Source: Haloglomus salinum (GTDB lineage Archaea > Halobacteriota > Halobacteria > Halobacteriales > Haloarculaceae). From it: a stretch of 64,000 nucleotides of DNA. The translations under genes and the position numbers were made by a program. Positions 29,001 through 36,345 of this stretch are shown here, piece after piece. The notes below the pieces were generated by a model. It saw nothing but the letters and a program-made list of their open reading frames with translations. It ran no database searches and was not told the DNA's origin. The stretch spans positions 124,001 to 188,000 of the forward strand of contig NZ_CP101153.1 in NCBI RefSeq assembly GCF_024298825.1. Reading direction: 5' to 3'. Numbering within the stretch: position 1 is the stretch's first letter; the number at the start of each line of letters is the position of its first letter.

Positions 29001-29476
29001 GAGCCTGGGTTCATCGTGAACCGGACCACTTCGACCTCCTGGCCGGTCGCGAACGTCCCCGGCGTCGCCTGCGCGGTGGCCGGGAACGTATCCGGGTTGC
29101 TGACCGCGTCCTGGAGGGGGGCGTCCGGCGTGTTGATGTTCCGGATAGTCTCGTCGACCAGCTGGAGTCCGTCGTCGCCGACGATACCCCGAACACCGTT
29201 CCACGGACCCAGGTCGGGGTGCCGGGCGTCGAGTCCGGAGTCGGTCAGGCCGATGGACCGGTTGGCGTTCCCGCGGTAGCCACGGTCCCAGACCTTGACG
29301 AGTTCCTGGACACGCGGGTTGGCGAGGTCGGACAGCGCGAGCTCCGAGTGACCGGCACTCGCGCTGTTGGCCGAGGCGCCGAGCAGCCCTGCACCGGCCG
29401 CAGCGCCCGCTGCTTTGGTGAACGTTCTGCGTGACAGTTCGATTCCGTTTTCGCTGCTTGAGTCGTCCCCACTCAT
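26096..29476 (-). CDS. Large Tat-exported S8 (subtilisin-like) serine protease
   Basis: 1126 residues. The Tat signal is SRRTFTKAAGAAAGAG followed by an ASA cleavage region near residue 41. The catalytic triad is Asp79 (LTDSGLD), His310 (DGHGSHV) and Ser655 (GTSMASPF), with oxyanion Asn565 (AAAGN). About 230 residues lie between Asp and His and about 130 extra between His and the next core strand; both insertions look like beta-sandwich domains. After the catalytic domain come beta-rich domains and a Ser/Thr/Gly-rich tail with repeats of DTVSDTT. No C-terminal membrane anchor or sorting signal is visible, so it is probably released. The gene is alone, with a TTTTTAGAT box near -30. Confidence 0.92.
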   Translation of the reverse strand: MSGDDSSSENGIELSRRTFTKAAGAAAGAGLLGASANSASAGHSELALSDLANPRVQELVKVWDRGYRGNANRSIGLTDSGLDARHPDLGPWNGVRGIVGDDGLQLVDETIRNINTPDAPLQDAVSNPDTFPATAQATPGTFATGQEVEVVRFTMNPGSTRYVNAELDWSPSQQNANDLEFRLDKNTGTPDDPTWKPVTTTATGSVPERILDAKVKAETEYRFVAELYVNTVSTATVYVRSSKSPNSNPGQDAEPDETLGFYTKGGVRGVLGDSENVMEDYRDGDTKTVGWVDPTGRFGKLSEPRDPDGHGSHVSSIMGGSGRASTVKDVTRHVENESAEALLSGMAKVEYVDVQSGEGVFASAYGDNLEIKIKNPRGEVVAESAVGSDTSAFDNNVVTHPAEKTGTYTVRIQPGSPSTSASVGGQSVGNQTLPEQTVEVDPDDQLGGASPTVGRVKEFAVGALESVANAGDGDRTEDGEVAIHSGVAPDASLVGLQGFGAPVQVLADHGDTFTQQFNLRSVNMSWGYTGGLPLGGFGQGLDGGVVANIKRMAEQGIMTVAAAGNAATPANGNGAPAVADEAVSVVATGPRDGIVAYSSGGIGGNDEDGEGAYMKPDVTAPGGSLTDLAQAAKANTDDFSDDETPRDYTGKAGTSMASPFVNGVAGLVADAMEDGDVFDEGDDGLLPAPENTTLEDVMRWKQVILATASETAFTAAPYHRAKAPSYQYGDRDPFEGYGRVNPDAAIDAVTQNMYGGGRSLTDDSFEPGQTVSTNYSGEVGLDVPKDSRAVAGFIEAPRGSLDLRVGAGELEGSDAGMAAGGPHVDVFVYDAENPAANGEPNVVAKTQIQNGSASQLTVYTDGRSQSPQEQADSAVGTLDAASGDGETRKLLVVAKLVNVPGLVNGFDARTTVSFAPNFTLEKLPTFGAVGSRADETQTYIGGSTVDMRVTLDDVTELSDGDTITVRDSLPEGWTPVVEGPGDAEDFTTENGRVVVDLGEYDADIVNDDGDSREFYYQVEVQESGGQATLGPAAVEIDAPESKGVRNDRATFGGTNENAVTPSASSATSTTTETASDPTSATDPISDATGGSGGGSSGGSDGGSITDTVSDTTDTVSGTTDTVSDTL

Positions 29477-29581
29477 GCTTCACCCCGACCTTTCTACAGT
29501 ATCTAAAAAGGGATTCTGACAAATCCATCCAATAATCACGCCGTCCGGTGGTTCTGCCGAAATCCATCATCCGGCTGAATC

Positions 29582-29615
29582 CGGCGTTATACAACAATAG
29601 AGCGTATTTAACGCC
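29582..29615. repeat. Inverted repeat, candidate operator
   Basis: CGGCGTTATAC and GTATTTAACGCCG face each other across 10 nt. The arms match except for one extra base pair. It lies about 110 bp upstream of the protease start. Confidence 0.5.
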
Positions 29616-29639
29616 GTCTCACTATGGTTCGGATTTCGT

Positions 29640-29790
29640 TTGGACGATTGGATTGGACCCCTGGATGGCTGGACGACTGGATGGACACTGGCACCGGCAG
29701 CGACGGACGCGTGTGGACGGACGGTGGACGGGAGACGGCGGACGGCGGACGGTGGACGGCCGACAGCGGACGGAGGACAGCGGACGACCC
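29640..29790. repeat. Degenerate tandem GGACGG/TGGAC repeat
   Basis: Short units such as ggatggac, ggacggtggac and ggcggacgg recur about 15 times without long interruption. Composition differs from both flanks, and every frame gives low-complexity peptide. Confidence 0.6.
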
Positions 29791-29984
29791 TGTACGGTTC
29801 CACCCACGGCCCCGAGACGTGACAGGTCACCGGTTGAACCACACGGCTACGAGGGCCCGTGCCACACCAGGGAACGGGGGAATACCCCTCGAAACCCGTG
29901 GCTGTCCGGGTCGTTCATGGTCGTTCGTGGCGTTGAGACGGCGAGAGCGGTACTAATTTGTCCCGACCCTTCGTTGCGCCGGCT

Positions 29985-31244
29985 ATGTCATACGACAAGG
30001 TGGAAGTTCCTGCCGACGGGTCGCGGATCGAGGTGGACGACAACGACGAGTTCGTCGTCCCCGACGACCCGGTCATCCCCATCATCTACGGGGACGGTAT
30101 CGGAGTAGACGTCGGCCCGGCAGCCCAGAAGGTACTGCAGGCCGCCGCGAACGCGACCGGCCGCGAGATCAACTGGATGCGTGTCTACGCTGGCGAGTCT
30201 GCCCGCGAGAAGTACGACGAGAACCTGCCCGAGGACACGCTGGAGGCGATGCGCGAGTTCAAGGTCTCCATCAAGGGGCCGCTGACGACGCCGGTCGGCG
30301 CCGGCTTCCGCTCGCTGAACGTCGCGCTCCGGAAGAAACTCGACCTCTACACCAACGTCCGACCGACCTACCACCTCGACGGCGTCCCCTCGCCGGTGAA
30401 GGCGCCCGAGCAGATGGACATGGTCACCTTCCGCGAGAACACGGAGGACGTCTACGCTGGCATCGAGTGGGAGGCCGGCACCGAGGAGGTCGAGCAGGTC
30501 CGCGAGTTCATCGAGGAGGAGATGGGCTACGACTCGACCATCCACGACGGCCCGGTCGGCATCGGCATCAAGCCCATCACGGAGTTCGGCACGAAGCGGC
30601 TGGTCCGCAACGCCATCGACTACGCCCTCGAGCGCGACCGCGATTCGGTCACGCTGGTCCACAAGGGGAACATCATGAAGTTCACCGAGGGCGCGTTCCG
30701 CGACTGGGGCTACGAGGTCGCCGAAGAGGAGTACGGCGAGGAGGTCATCACGGAGGACACGCTCTGGAACGAGCGCGACGGCGAGCCGCCCGAGGACGCC
30801 ATCGTCGTCAACGACCGCATCGCGGACAACATGCTCCAGCAGATTCTCACGCGCACGGACCAGTACGACGTGCTCGCGATGCCGAACCTGAACGGCGACT
30901 ACCTGAGCGACGCCTGTGGCGCCCAGATCGGCGGCCTCGGCATCGCGCCGGGTGCCAACCTCGGCGACGGCCGGATGCTGGCCGAACCCGTGCACGGGAG
31001 CGCCCCGAAGTACGCCGGGCAGGACAAGGTCAACCCCTCCGCGCTCATCCTCTCGGGCCGCATCATGCTCGAGCAGATGGGCTGGCTCGACGCCGCCGAC
31101 CTCGTGCGTGACGCGGTCGAGGCGACCATCTCGGCCGGCGAGGTCACCTACGACATCCACCGCCAGATCGACGGCGGCGAGAAGCTCGCCTGCAGCGAGT
31201 ACGCGGCGCGGGTGGCCGAGCGCATCCACGAGATGGCCGAGTAA
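29985..31244 (+). CDS. icd: Isocitrate dehydrogenase (NADP-type)
   Basis: 419 residues, colinear with the prokaryotic NADP-dependent isocitrate dehydrogenases: PVIPIIYGDGIGVD near the N-terminus, GAGFRSLNVALRKKLDLYTNVRP (substrate Ser and Arg residues), FRENTEDVYAGIEW, and LNGDYLSDACGAQIGGLG plus HGSAPKYAGQDKVNP in the C-terminal part. It oxidises isocitrate to 2-oxoglutarate and CO2 in the citric acid cycle. The ATG at 29985 has TAATTTG with its T-run 28-30 nt upstream. An AT-rich stretch after the stop (31268-31310) probably terminates transcription. Confidence 0.96.
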   Translation: MSYDKVEVPADGSRIEVDDNDEFVVPDDPVIPIIYGDGIGVDVGPAAQKVLQAAANATGREINWMRVYAGESAREKYDENLPEDTLEAMREFKVSIKGPLTTPVGAGFRSLNVALRKKLDLYTNVRPTYHLDGVPSPVKAPEQMDMVTFRENTEDVYAGIEWEAGTEEVEQVREFIEEEMGYDSTIHDGPVGIGIKPITEFGTKRLVRNAIDYALERDRDSVTLVHKGNIMKFTEGAFRDWGYEVAEEEYGEEVITEDTLWNERDGEPPEDAIVVNDRIADNMLQQILTRTDQYDVLAMPNLNGDYLSDACGAQIGGLGIAPGANLGDGRMLAEPVHGSAPKYAGQDKVNPSALILSGRIMLEQMGWLDAADLVRDAVEATISAGEVTYDIHRQIDGGEKLACSEYAARVAERIHEMAE

Positions 31245-31410
31245 GTCGCAGACAGAGGGAATTCGGACCTTTTATCGATTATTATCTGATTATTTCTGTC
31301 ATATCCGCAATATCTCTGGGAGAACCGTTGACCTCTCGCGGCCGCAGGGAACGGGGACGCAGGCTCACGAACGACGACCCACGGACACCACTCCCCGGAA
31401 ACCGACCTGA

Positions 31411-31775
31411 TGTGACCACGGCAGCGCCGGCACGGCGCTGCCGACGTAGCCGTGTTGGTCAGTCGGGCTCGTGAGCCTCACACCTCCCCAGCCGCCTGCA
31501 GTGCTCGCTGGCGCTGCGCGCTTCGGCCCTCGCGCGCTTAGAGCCGGCAGCCCCGCCACCTGTGCGAGCGAGCTGAACTCGCTCGCGGGCTCCGGGGCTG
31601 CCGCCAGCGCGCACCGGGTGGACTGACGGGGACGCGCGCCCCCGATAATCCACGGGCCGGGAGCGCGTGGTGAGCGCGAGCGAACCCGCGCGACGCGGGG
31701 AAGGGCAGGGCTGCCCGAGCCGCCACGGACCACGGGGAGCCGTCGCCAGCGCCCGCGGGCGCTGGCGTGGTCACA
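31411..31775. repeat. 365-bp element with perfect 10-bp terminal inverted repeats
   Basis: TGTGACCACG (31411-31420) is the exact reverse complement of CGTGGTCACA (31766-31775). Directly inside the left end is a perfect 11-bp hairpin, CGGCAGCGCCG-gca-CGGCGCTGCCG (31419-31443). Just inside the right end is a 24-bp perfect palindrome (31744-31767) containing GCGCCCGCGGGCGC. The middle holds the type 1 repeat. No target-site duplication is obvious, and there is no ORF of quality. Confidence 0.7.
31450..31632 (+). repeat. GC-rich repeat type 1, copy 2
   Basis: It runs GTGTTGGTCAGTCGGG, CCTCCCCAGCCGCCTGCAGT, GCTGCGCGCTTCGGCCCTCG, CCGGGTGGACTGACGGGG. The order and spacing match the copy at 13262-13457 (minus), so these two intergenic regions are homologous. 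Confidence 0.75.
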
Positions 31776-31961
31776 GCAGGCCGGCTGTCGTGGCCGGTGC
31801 TGTGCGGCGATATGGTTCACTACTGAATGACGCGAGACACCCCGCATCAGGTCGGCTTCGTCGTCGCAGGGGTGACGCGAGAGCGCGAGGATATGGGCGA
31901 AAGTCCCGTCACAACAGCGCGAGAACCCCACCGAAAAATCAGAACCGTCCGAACGCGGCCG

Positions 31962-32687
31962 TTACTCAAGCGTGAAGCTCTCGTCGCCCCCGAGGACGTG
32001 CACGTCAGCATCCGACCCCGTCGCCTTGACCTCCTTCACGAAGTCGTCCGTGTCGATCTCGATGGGCGGGAAGGTGTCGTAGTGCATCGGGAACGCGTGG
32101 TCGACGTCGAGCCAGTCGACGGCGATGGCGGCCTGCGTCGGGCCCATGGTGAAGTGGTCGCCGACCGGGACGGCGGCGGCATCCGGCTCCAGGTACGGGC
32201 CGATGACGTCTTTCATCTCGCTCATCAGGCCCGTGTCGCCGGCGTGGTAGAACGCCGTGGAGTCGGGGTCGGCCTCCTGGGTCGGCTTCGTGTCGCTGAT
32301 GACGAAGCCCGTCGGCATGCCGAGGTCGTACTCGTAGCCGGTCATCGCGCCGTTGGTGTGGTCGGCCCGATGCATCGTGACGAAGGCGTCGCCGCACTCG
32401 ACGGTGCCGCCGATGTTCATCCCCATCCCGCCGACAGCCTCGTCGATGCCGAGTTCGGCCTCGGCGTACGCCGCGAGTTCGGGCACCGCGACGAGCGTGC
32501 TGTCGGCGAACTCCCCGGCGTGGGCGATGTGGTCCTCGTGCGCGTGCGTGAGGAGGAGGTAGTCCGGGTCGTCCACGTCGCTCGGGTCGAGCGAGGTCTG
32601 CGGGTTCCCGAAGAACGGGTCGATGAGGAGGCTCGTGTCACCGACCTGTACGTGCCAGCAGGAGTGTCCGTGCCAGGTGAGTTCCAT
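31962..32687 (-). CDS. UPF0173-type metallo-beta-lactamase-fold hydrolase
   Basis: 241 residues. The metal-binding motif [14 protein letters not shown] lies at about 47-60, with further ligands in [18 protein letters not shown] and PMHYDTFPP. The short N-terminus ([17 protein letters not shown]) is typical of UPF0173 hydrolases, which probably bind two zinc ions; the natural substrate is not known. It faces the repeat element at its 3' end. A CGTTAAGAC box lies about 30 nt before the ATG. Confidence 0.9.
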   Translation of the reverse strand: MELTWHGHSCWHVQVGDTSLLIDPFFGNPQTSLDPSDVDDPDYLLLTHAHEDHIAHAGEFADSTLVAVPELAAYAEAELGIDEAVGGMGMNIGGTVECGDAFVTMHRADHTNGAMTGYEYDLGMPTGFVISDTKPTQEADPDSTAFYHAGDTGLMSEMKDVIGPYLEPDAAAVPVGDHFTMGPTQAAIAVDWLDVDHAFPMHYDTFPPIEIDTDDFVKEVKATGSDADVHVLGGDESFTLE

Positions 32688-32759
32688 GACACGAGCGGTT
32701 ACTCGCGGCTCCGTCTTAACGGTTCAGGGAGAGGCCGTCACCGACCGACGGCGGGTCGC

Positions 32760-33284
32760 TCAGGCGAGGTCGGCCCCGCACGACGGACAGAAGTTCTCGG
32801 TCCCGTCGAGGCCGTTCCCGCAGTCCGGACATTCGGGCTCGGCGGGAGGTTCGGCCGCCTCGCGGACGCCCTCGGGCAGGTCCTCGGCGGGCGGTAGCGC
32901 GACCGCCTCGGCGCCCGTCTCCGGCACCGCGTCGGGGTCGACGAGGTCCGTCTCCACCAGCCGCGCGGCGACGGTCGCGACGGCGACCTCGGCGTCCGCG
33001 CGCGAGTCGGCGTCCGCGACGACCAGCTGCCCGGTGCCGAAGACGAACACCGTCGCGGGGTCGCCCTGGTAGACGACGCCGGGGAAGGCGTCGGGCTGGT
33101 AGGTCGTGGCCTCGATGCCGAGTTCCAGCGTCGCCATGTTCGTGTCGACCGCGGCGTCGAGCGCGAGCGCGTAGACCGGGTCCGTGACCTCGACCTCGGG
33201 GACGTCCGCGAGGTCGATGCTGGCCAGCCCCTGCACGTCGAGGCCGTCGAGGGCGACGAGCAGGCACGCGCGGTCGGCAGTCAT
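32760..33284 (-). CDS. Single-repeat TBP-like protein with C-terminal zinc ribbon
   Basis: 174 residues. Residues about 30-105 (ALDAAVDTNMATLELGIEATTYQPD, then FPGVVYQGDPATVFVFGTGQL) follow one half of TATA-binding protein, where the consensus is xxPxxFPGLVYRxxxPxxxxLIFxSGKxV. TBP has two such repeats; here only one is present. A Pro/Ala/Glu linker leads to a zinc ribbon CPDCGNGLDGTENFCPSCG. It may homodimerise to rebuild a TBP-like saddle or bind something else; DNA-contact residues are not well kept (LVVADAD replaces KIVCTGA). The ATG at 33284 has GCCTTTTGCCC with its first T 28 nt upstream. It is divergent from a GNAT gene. Confidence 0.75.
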   Translation of the reverse strand: MTADRACLLVALDGLDVQGLASIDLADVPEVEVTDPVYALALDAAVDTNMATLELGIEATTYQPDAFPGVVYQGDPATVFVFGTGQLVVADADSRADAEVAVATVAARLVETDLVDPDAVPETGAEAVALPPAEDLPEGVREAAEPPAEPECPDCGNGLDGTENFCPSCGADLA

Positions 33285-33302
33285 ACGCGTGGCTGGGAGC
33301 GG

Positions 33303-33315
33303 CCGGGCAAAAGGC
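33303..33315 (-). promoter_or_regulatory. T-rich promoter element of the TBP-like gene
   Basis: On the minus strand GCACGCCTTTTGC, with the first T of TTTT (33312) 28 nt before the ATG at 33284. Confidence 0.5.
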
Positions 33316-33348
33316 GTGCCGCTTACTACCGACCACGCCGGGGCGAGA

Positions 33349-33360
33349 GGGTTTTGTCCG
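33349..33360 (+). promoter_or_regulatory. T-rich promoter element of the GNAT gene
   Basis: GGGTTTTGTCCG, with the first T of TTTT (33352) 29 nt before the ATG at 33381. It is one of three divergent pairs in the window whose two promoters look alike. Confidence 0.5.
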
Positions 33361-33380
33361 CCCCCATCCTGCGTGACCCC

Positions 33381-33833
33381 ATGAGCGACCCACGCGTCGA
33401 ACTGGTCACCGACGAGGACGCTCCCGACGCCGCCATCGCGGTCCGACGCGATGTGTTCGTCGAGGGGCAGGGCGTCCCCGAGGACCGCGAACTCGACGGG
33501 CGTGACGACGAGGCCACACACTTCCTCGCCCGCGACGGCGACGCCGTGGTCGGGACCGCACGCCTCCGCGAGTACGACGACAGCGAGGGGGACGGGCCAC
33601 GGACCGCGAAGGTCGAGCGCGTCGCCGTCCGCGACGCCCGCCGCGGCGAGGGGTGGGGTGCCCGCATCATGGCCGCCGTCGAGGACCACGCCCGCGAACA
33701 GGGCTACGAGCGCGTCTACCTCCACGCGCAGGTCCCCGTCGTCGCGTTCTACGAGCGACTCGGCTACGAGGCCCACGGCGAGGAGTTCGAGGACGCCGGG
33801 ATTCCCCACCGCGAGATGACGAAGGGATTGTAG
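33381..33833 (+). CDS. GNAT family N-acetyltransferase
   Basis: 150 residues with the GNAT fold landmarks: RRDVFVEGQGVPEDRELDGRDD (an ElaA-like start), VERVAVRDARRGEGWGARIM (motif A, acetyl-CoA pyrophosphate loop as RRGEGWG where RGxGxG is usual), and VVAFYERLGYEAHGEEFEDAGIPH (motif B). It transfers an acetyl group from acetyl-CoA to an unknown amine. The ATG at 33381 is supported by its promoter spacing. Confidence 0.9.
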   Translation: MSDPRVELVTDEDAPDAAIAVRRDVFVEGQGVPEDRELDGRDDEATHFLARDGDAVVGTARLREYDDSEGDGPRTAKVERVAVRDARRGEGWGARIMAAVEDHAREQGYERVYLHAQVPVVAFYERLGYEAHGEEFEDAGIPHREMTKGL

Positions 33834-33902
33834 AGACATCGCCGGGCCGACCTCCGGTCGTTCGGCGGAACGGCCATGCACCCCGTGGCCCTACCGGGCG
33901 GT

Positions 33903-34622
33903 ATGCAGGAGTACGTCCCGGCCGACATCCACGTCCCGCCGGGTGAGGAGGGCCGGACCGACAGGTTCCGTGTCTACCGGAACCTCGGGGCGATTCCCCA
34001 CGTGAACCTCTACGGGACGACGAACGAGCGGCTGTTCAGCGTCTACCGGGACGGGTACGGCGAGGAGTTGCAAGCCACCGTCGACGGCCTCAGCACGGGC
34101 GATTGCGTCGTCGCGACGATACTGGGCGACCCGGACGACCCCGACGAGGCGTGGCGACTCGTCCGGGCGATACGCGACGACACGCTCAGCACGTCGGTGG
34201 CGTTCGCACCGGGCGTCGACCCCGAGCGCCTGCCGGCGCCGGTCACCGAGGCCCCGGACCTGCGCGAGCGAGCCGCGGTGGAACCAGTCGGTCGCGTGCT
34301 GGAGCACGAGGGCCAGCCCGTGGGAGAGGTGTGGTGTCAGCCACGCGACCCGCTGCCCCACGACGCCTTCCTGCTGAACGTCCTCGTCGGGCAGGTCCCG
34401 ATGGAGTCACACCTCGACGGGCTCCCGAAGATCGAGGCACTCCCGGCGGAGGTGCTGGTCCTCGACACCGCGACGCCGAGCGACACCTCCTACGACCTCC
34501 CCTTTGGCGTGTTCGTCTTCCTCACCGAGGCGGGCGAGGCGCTCGGCGACGAACTCCGCGAGCGCTACGGCCTCCCGCTGGACCGCGACGCCGACACCCG
34601 GCCGGACATCGACCCGTACTGA
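33903..34622 (+). CDS. Conserved protein of unknown function
   Basis: 239 residues from the ATG at 33903; an in-frame ATG at 33876 is also possible. Not recognised. It is soluble, acidic and without signal peptide. Visible segments are FRVYRNLGAIPHVNLYGTTN, then DGLSTGDCVVATILGDPDDPDEAW (like the DUF6663-type haloarchaeal proteins I vaguely recall) and LPFGVFVFLTEAGEALGDEL. Codon usage matches its neighbours, so it is a real gene. It follows the GNAT gene by 69 bp and may be cotranscribed. Confidence 0.65.
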   Translation: MQEYVPADIHVPPGEEGRTDRFRVYRNLGAIPHVNLYGTTNERLFSVYRDGYGEELQATVDGLSTGDCVVATILGDPDDPDEAWRLVRAIRDDTLSTSVAFAPGVDPERLPAPVTEAPDLRERAAVEPVGRVLEHEGQPVGEVWCQPRDPLPHDAFLLNVLVGQVPMESHLDGLPKIEALPAEVLVLDTATPSDTSYDLPFGVFVFLTEAGEALGDELRERYGLPLDRDADTRPDIDPY

Positions 34623-34649
34623 GGACTTGCAGGCGCACGTCGACCGTCA

Positions 34650-34865
34650 ACCGTGGCCAGGGGGTGCCCATGACACCAGCAACAGGACCGTGCCCATGAC
34701 ACCGATATCGACTGCATACCGCGCGAGCGCAGCGAGCGCGGTTTCACCGGCCGGAGCGAGCGTCGCGAGCGGAGGCCGGCCTTTTTTCTGAACGTTTTTT
34801 GCGCAAGTGGTTCCGCAGGCGGGCCGGCGGAGCCGGCCCGCCGAGGAAACCCGCAGCGGAAAAAA
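34650..34865. terminator. Bidirectional terminator region with direct repeats and hairpins
   Basis: Between convergent genes. A 14-bp direct repeat, gtgcccatgacacc, occurs twice around 34665 and 34692. A GGCCGG/CCGGCC hairpin is followed by T6 at 34782-34787 and again T6 at 34795-34800, which would stop plus-strand transcripts. A perfect 11-bp stem with loop gga (34818-34842) and A6 at 34860-34865 would stop minus-strand transcripts. Confidence 0.65.
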
Positions 34866-34874
34866 GCTCGCGTT

Positions 34875-35234
34875 CTAGTACTCCTCGTACGCCAGCGTCA
34901 TGATGTACTGCGAGAACTGGTCGCTGGTGGCGTCGATTTCCTCGTCACCGATGAAGGGGCTCAGCATGTCGCCGGCCATCAGCAGCGAGAAGTCCAGGTC
35001 ACGGGGGTCGTGGACCGGCTCGATGTAGTAGGTGTTGTGCCCCTCGTAGACGGTCTTCTCGCGCTCGATGAGGCCCTTCTCCTCGAGCGACTCCAGGATG
35101 CGACTCCCCTTGCGCGAATCGACATCGAGTTCCTTCCAGAAGTCGCTCTGGTGGATGCCGCCGATCTGCCGGATCAGCTCCAGTCCGGCCTGCTCGTCTT
35201 CGGAGAGGTCCGCCTCTTCGTCGGCCGTACTCAT
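34875..35234 (-). CDS. Winged-helix transcriptional regulator (Lrp/MarR-like)
   Basis: 119 residues. Residues 16-75 are a winged helix (AGLELIRQIGGIHQSDFWKE, SRKGSRILESLEEKGLIEREKTV) with the wing at YEGHNTYYIEPV. The C-terminal 45 residues include a conserved-looking stretch, FSLLMAGDMLSPFIGDEEID, of unknown role. The N-terminus is acidic (MSTADEEADLSEDEQ). A CTTATG box sits about 30 nt before the ATG. The protein is widely present in haloarchaea as far as I recall; target unknown. Confidence 0.82.
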   Translation of the reverse strand: MSTADEEADLSEDEQAGLELIRQIGGIHQSDFWKELDVDSRKGSRILESLEEKGLIEREKTVYEGHNTYYIEPVHDPRDLDFSLLMAGDMLSPFIGDEEIDATSDQFSQYIMTLAYEEY

Positions 35235-35321
35235 CGTACGAGGCGAGGAGACGACCCCCCATAAGACTGTTCCACCGCGCGTGCGGGCCGAGCGGTCGCG
35301 TCCCTGTCCGAGGGTGTGCCC

Positions 35322-36278
35322 TCAGACGGACTCGTCGAGGCCGTAGACGCCCTCGTCGAGCAGTTCCCGGGTCGCCCGGCGAACCGCGTCGTCGCTGGAG
35401 CCGGGCGCCTCCCAGCCGAGGCCAGCCAGTTTCTCGACCGAGAGTCGCATCCGGGGCACGTCGCCGGTCCAGCCGCGGTCGCCGCCCGTGAACTCGTAGT
35501 CGGGGTCGAGCCCCATCTCGTCGGCCACGATGTCCGCGATGGTCTTGACCGAGGTGGTCGTGCGTGTCCCGAGGTTGTAGGTGTTGACGGGCTGGTCGGC
35601 GTGCTGGACGACGTGACACATCGCGTCCACGCAGTCGGCGACGTGGAGGTAGGACTTCTCCTGCCGGCCGTCGCCGAGAATCTCCAGCGTCGAGGGGTCG
35701 TCACGGAGTTTGCCGATGAAGTCCGGGACGACGGCACCGAGCTGGAGCCGCGGCCCCACGATGTTGGCAAAGCGGAACGACCAGACCTGGAAGTCGTGAC
35801 TGTGGGCGTAGACCGAGAGGAGCGACTCCTCGGCCAGTTTCGAGGCGCCGTAGACACTGATGGGTTCCAGCGGCGCGTAGTCCTCGGGCGTCGGCCGCGG
35901 AGCCTCGCCGTACACCGTCGACGAGGAGGTGAAGGCGACGTTCCGGACGTCGACCTCGTCCATCCGCTCGATGACGCGCTGGGTCAGCGTCGTGTTGACC
36001 CGGAACTGCTCGGTGTCGTCGCGGGAGGCGTCCTTGTCGGCCGCGAAGTGGAAGACCACATCCACGTCCGGAGTGATGGCCTCGGCCACCACGTCGGGCT
36101 CGGTGAGGTCGCCCTCGACCAGTTCGGCCCCCGCCGGAACCCAGTCGGGCGAGGAGTTCGAGAAGCGGTCCGCGATACGGACATCGGCGTCGTACTCGTC
36201 GATGAGGTGTTCGGCCAGATGCGAGCCGACGAAGCCCGCGCCGCCGGTGATGCAGACCCGCGCGTTCTGGAGGTCCAT
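35322..36278 (-). CDS. NAD-dependent epimerase/dehydratase (UDP-sugar epimerase-like)
   Basis: 318 residues of the extended short-chain dehydrogenase family. It has the NAD-binding CITGGAGFVGSHLAEHL at 8-24, the catalytic Ser/Thr region TSSSTVYGE and the YGASK catalytic Tyr/Lys motif near residue 144. Such enzymes act on nucleotide-activated sugars, for example UDP-glucose 4-epimerase. No sugar gene neighbours are present except a distant glycosyltransferase. A CTTGCCGG element precedes the ATG by about 29 nt. Confidence 0.88.
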   Translation of the reverse strand: MDLQNARVCITGGAGFVGSHLAEHLIDEYDADVRIADRFSNSSPDWVPAGAELVEGDLTEPDVVAEAITPDVDVVFHFAADKDASRDDTEQFRVNTTLTQRVIERMDEVDVRNVAFTSSSTVYGEAPRPTPEDYAPLEPISVYGASKLAEESLLSVYAHSHDFQVWSFRFANIVGPRLQLGAVVPDFIGKLRDDPSTLEILGDGRQEKSYLHVADCVDAMCHVVQHADQPVNTYNLGTRTTTSVKTIADIVADEMGLDPDYEFTGGDRGWTGDVPRMRLSVEKLAGLGWEAPGSSDDAVRRATRELLDEGVYGLDESV

Positions 36279-36345
36279 TACCGGAGGCGTGGCGGTGTCC
36301 CGGCAAGTGGCTTCTGGTCGCTGGGGGCCGGCGCCCGACCCCCGT

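Larger units (their letters stand above)
29477..29984. other. Divergent intergenic region with an inverted repeat and GGACGG-rich DNA
   Basis: No gene is supported. Next to the protease gene is AT-rich promoter DNA (29500-29640). It contains an inverted repeat at 29582-29615. From about 29640 to 29790 the sequence becomes a degenerate short repeat based on tggac/GGACGG. The last 100 bp lead into the isocitrate dehydrogenase promoter. Small ORFs are low-complexity Arg/Gly/Asp. Confidence 0.6.
31245..31961. other. 717-bp non-coding region containing a structured repeat element
   Basis: It begins with a T-rich terminator-like stretch after icd. A 365-bp element bounded by 10-bp inverted repeats follows (31411-31775), then about 185 bp of ordinary spacer to the stop of the MBL-fold gene. 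Overlapping ORFs in it are Arg/Ala/Pro-rich and not credible. Confidence 0.65.

Noticed and set aside
12932-31775. The GC-rich repeats as RNase P RNA or SRP RNA
   Set aside because: I found neither the conserved GAGGAAAGTCC core of RNase P RNA nor the SRP helix 8 core (GGAAG...GAGCAGC-like) in either region.
31365-31931. 188-codon minus-strand ORF in the region after icd
   Set aside because: It lies inside the structured repeat element, with Arg/Ala/Ser-rich sequence and no detectable domain; more likely chance coding in GC-rich DNA.
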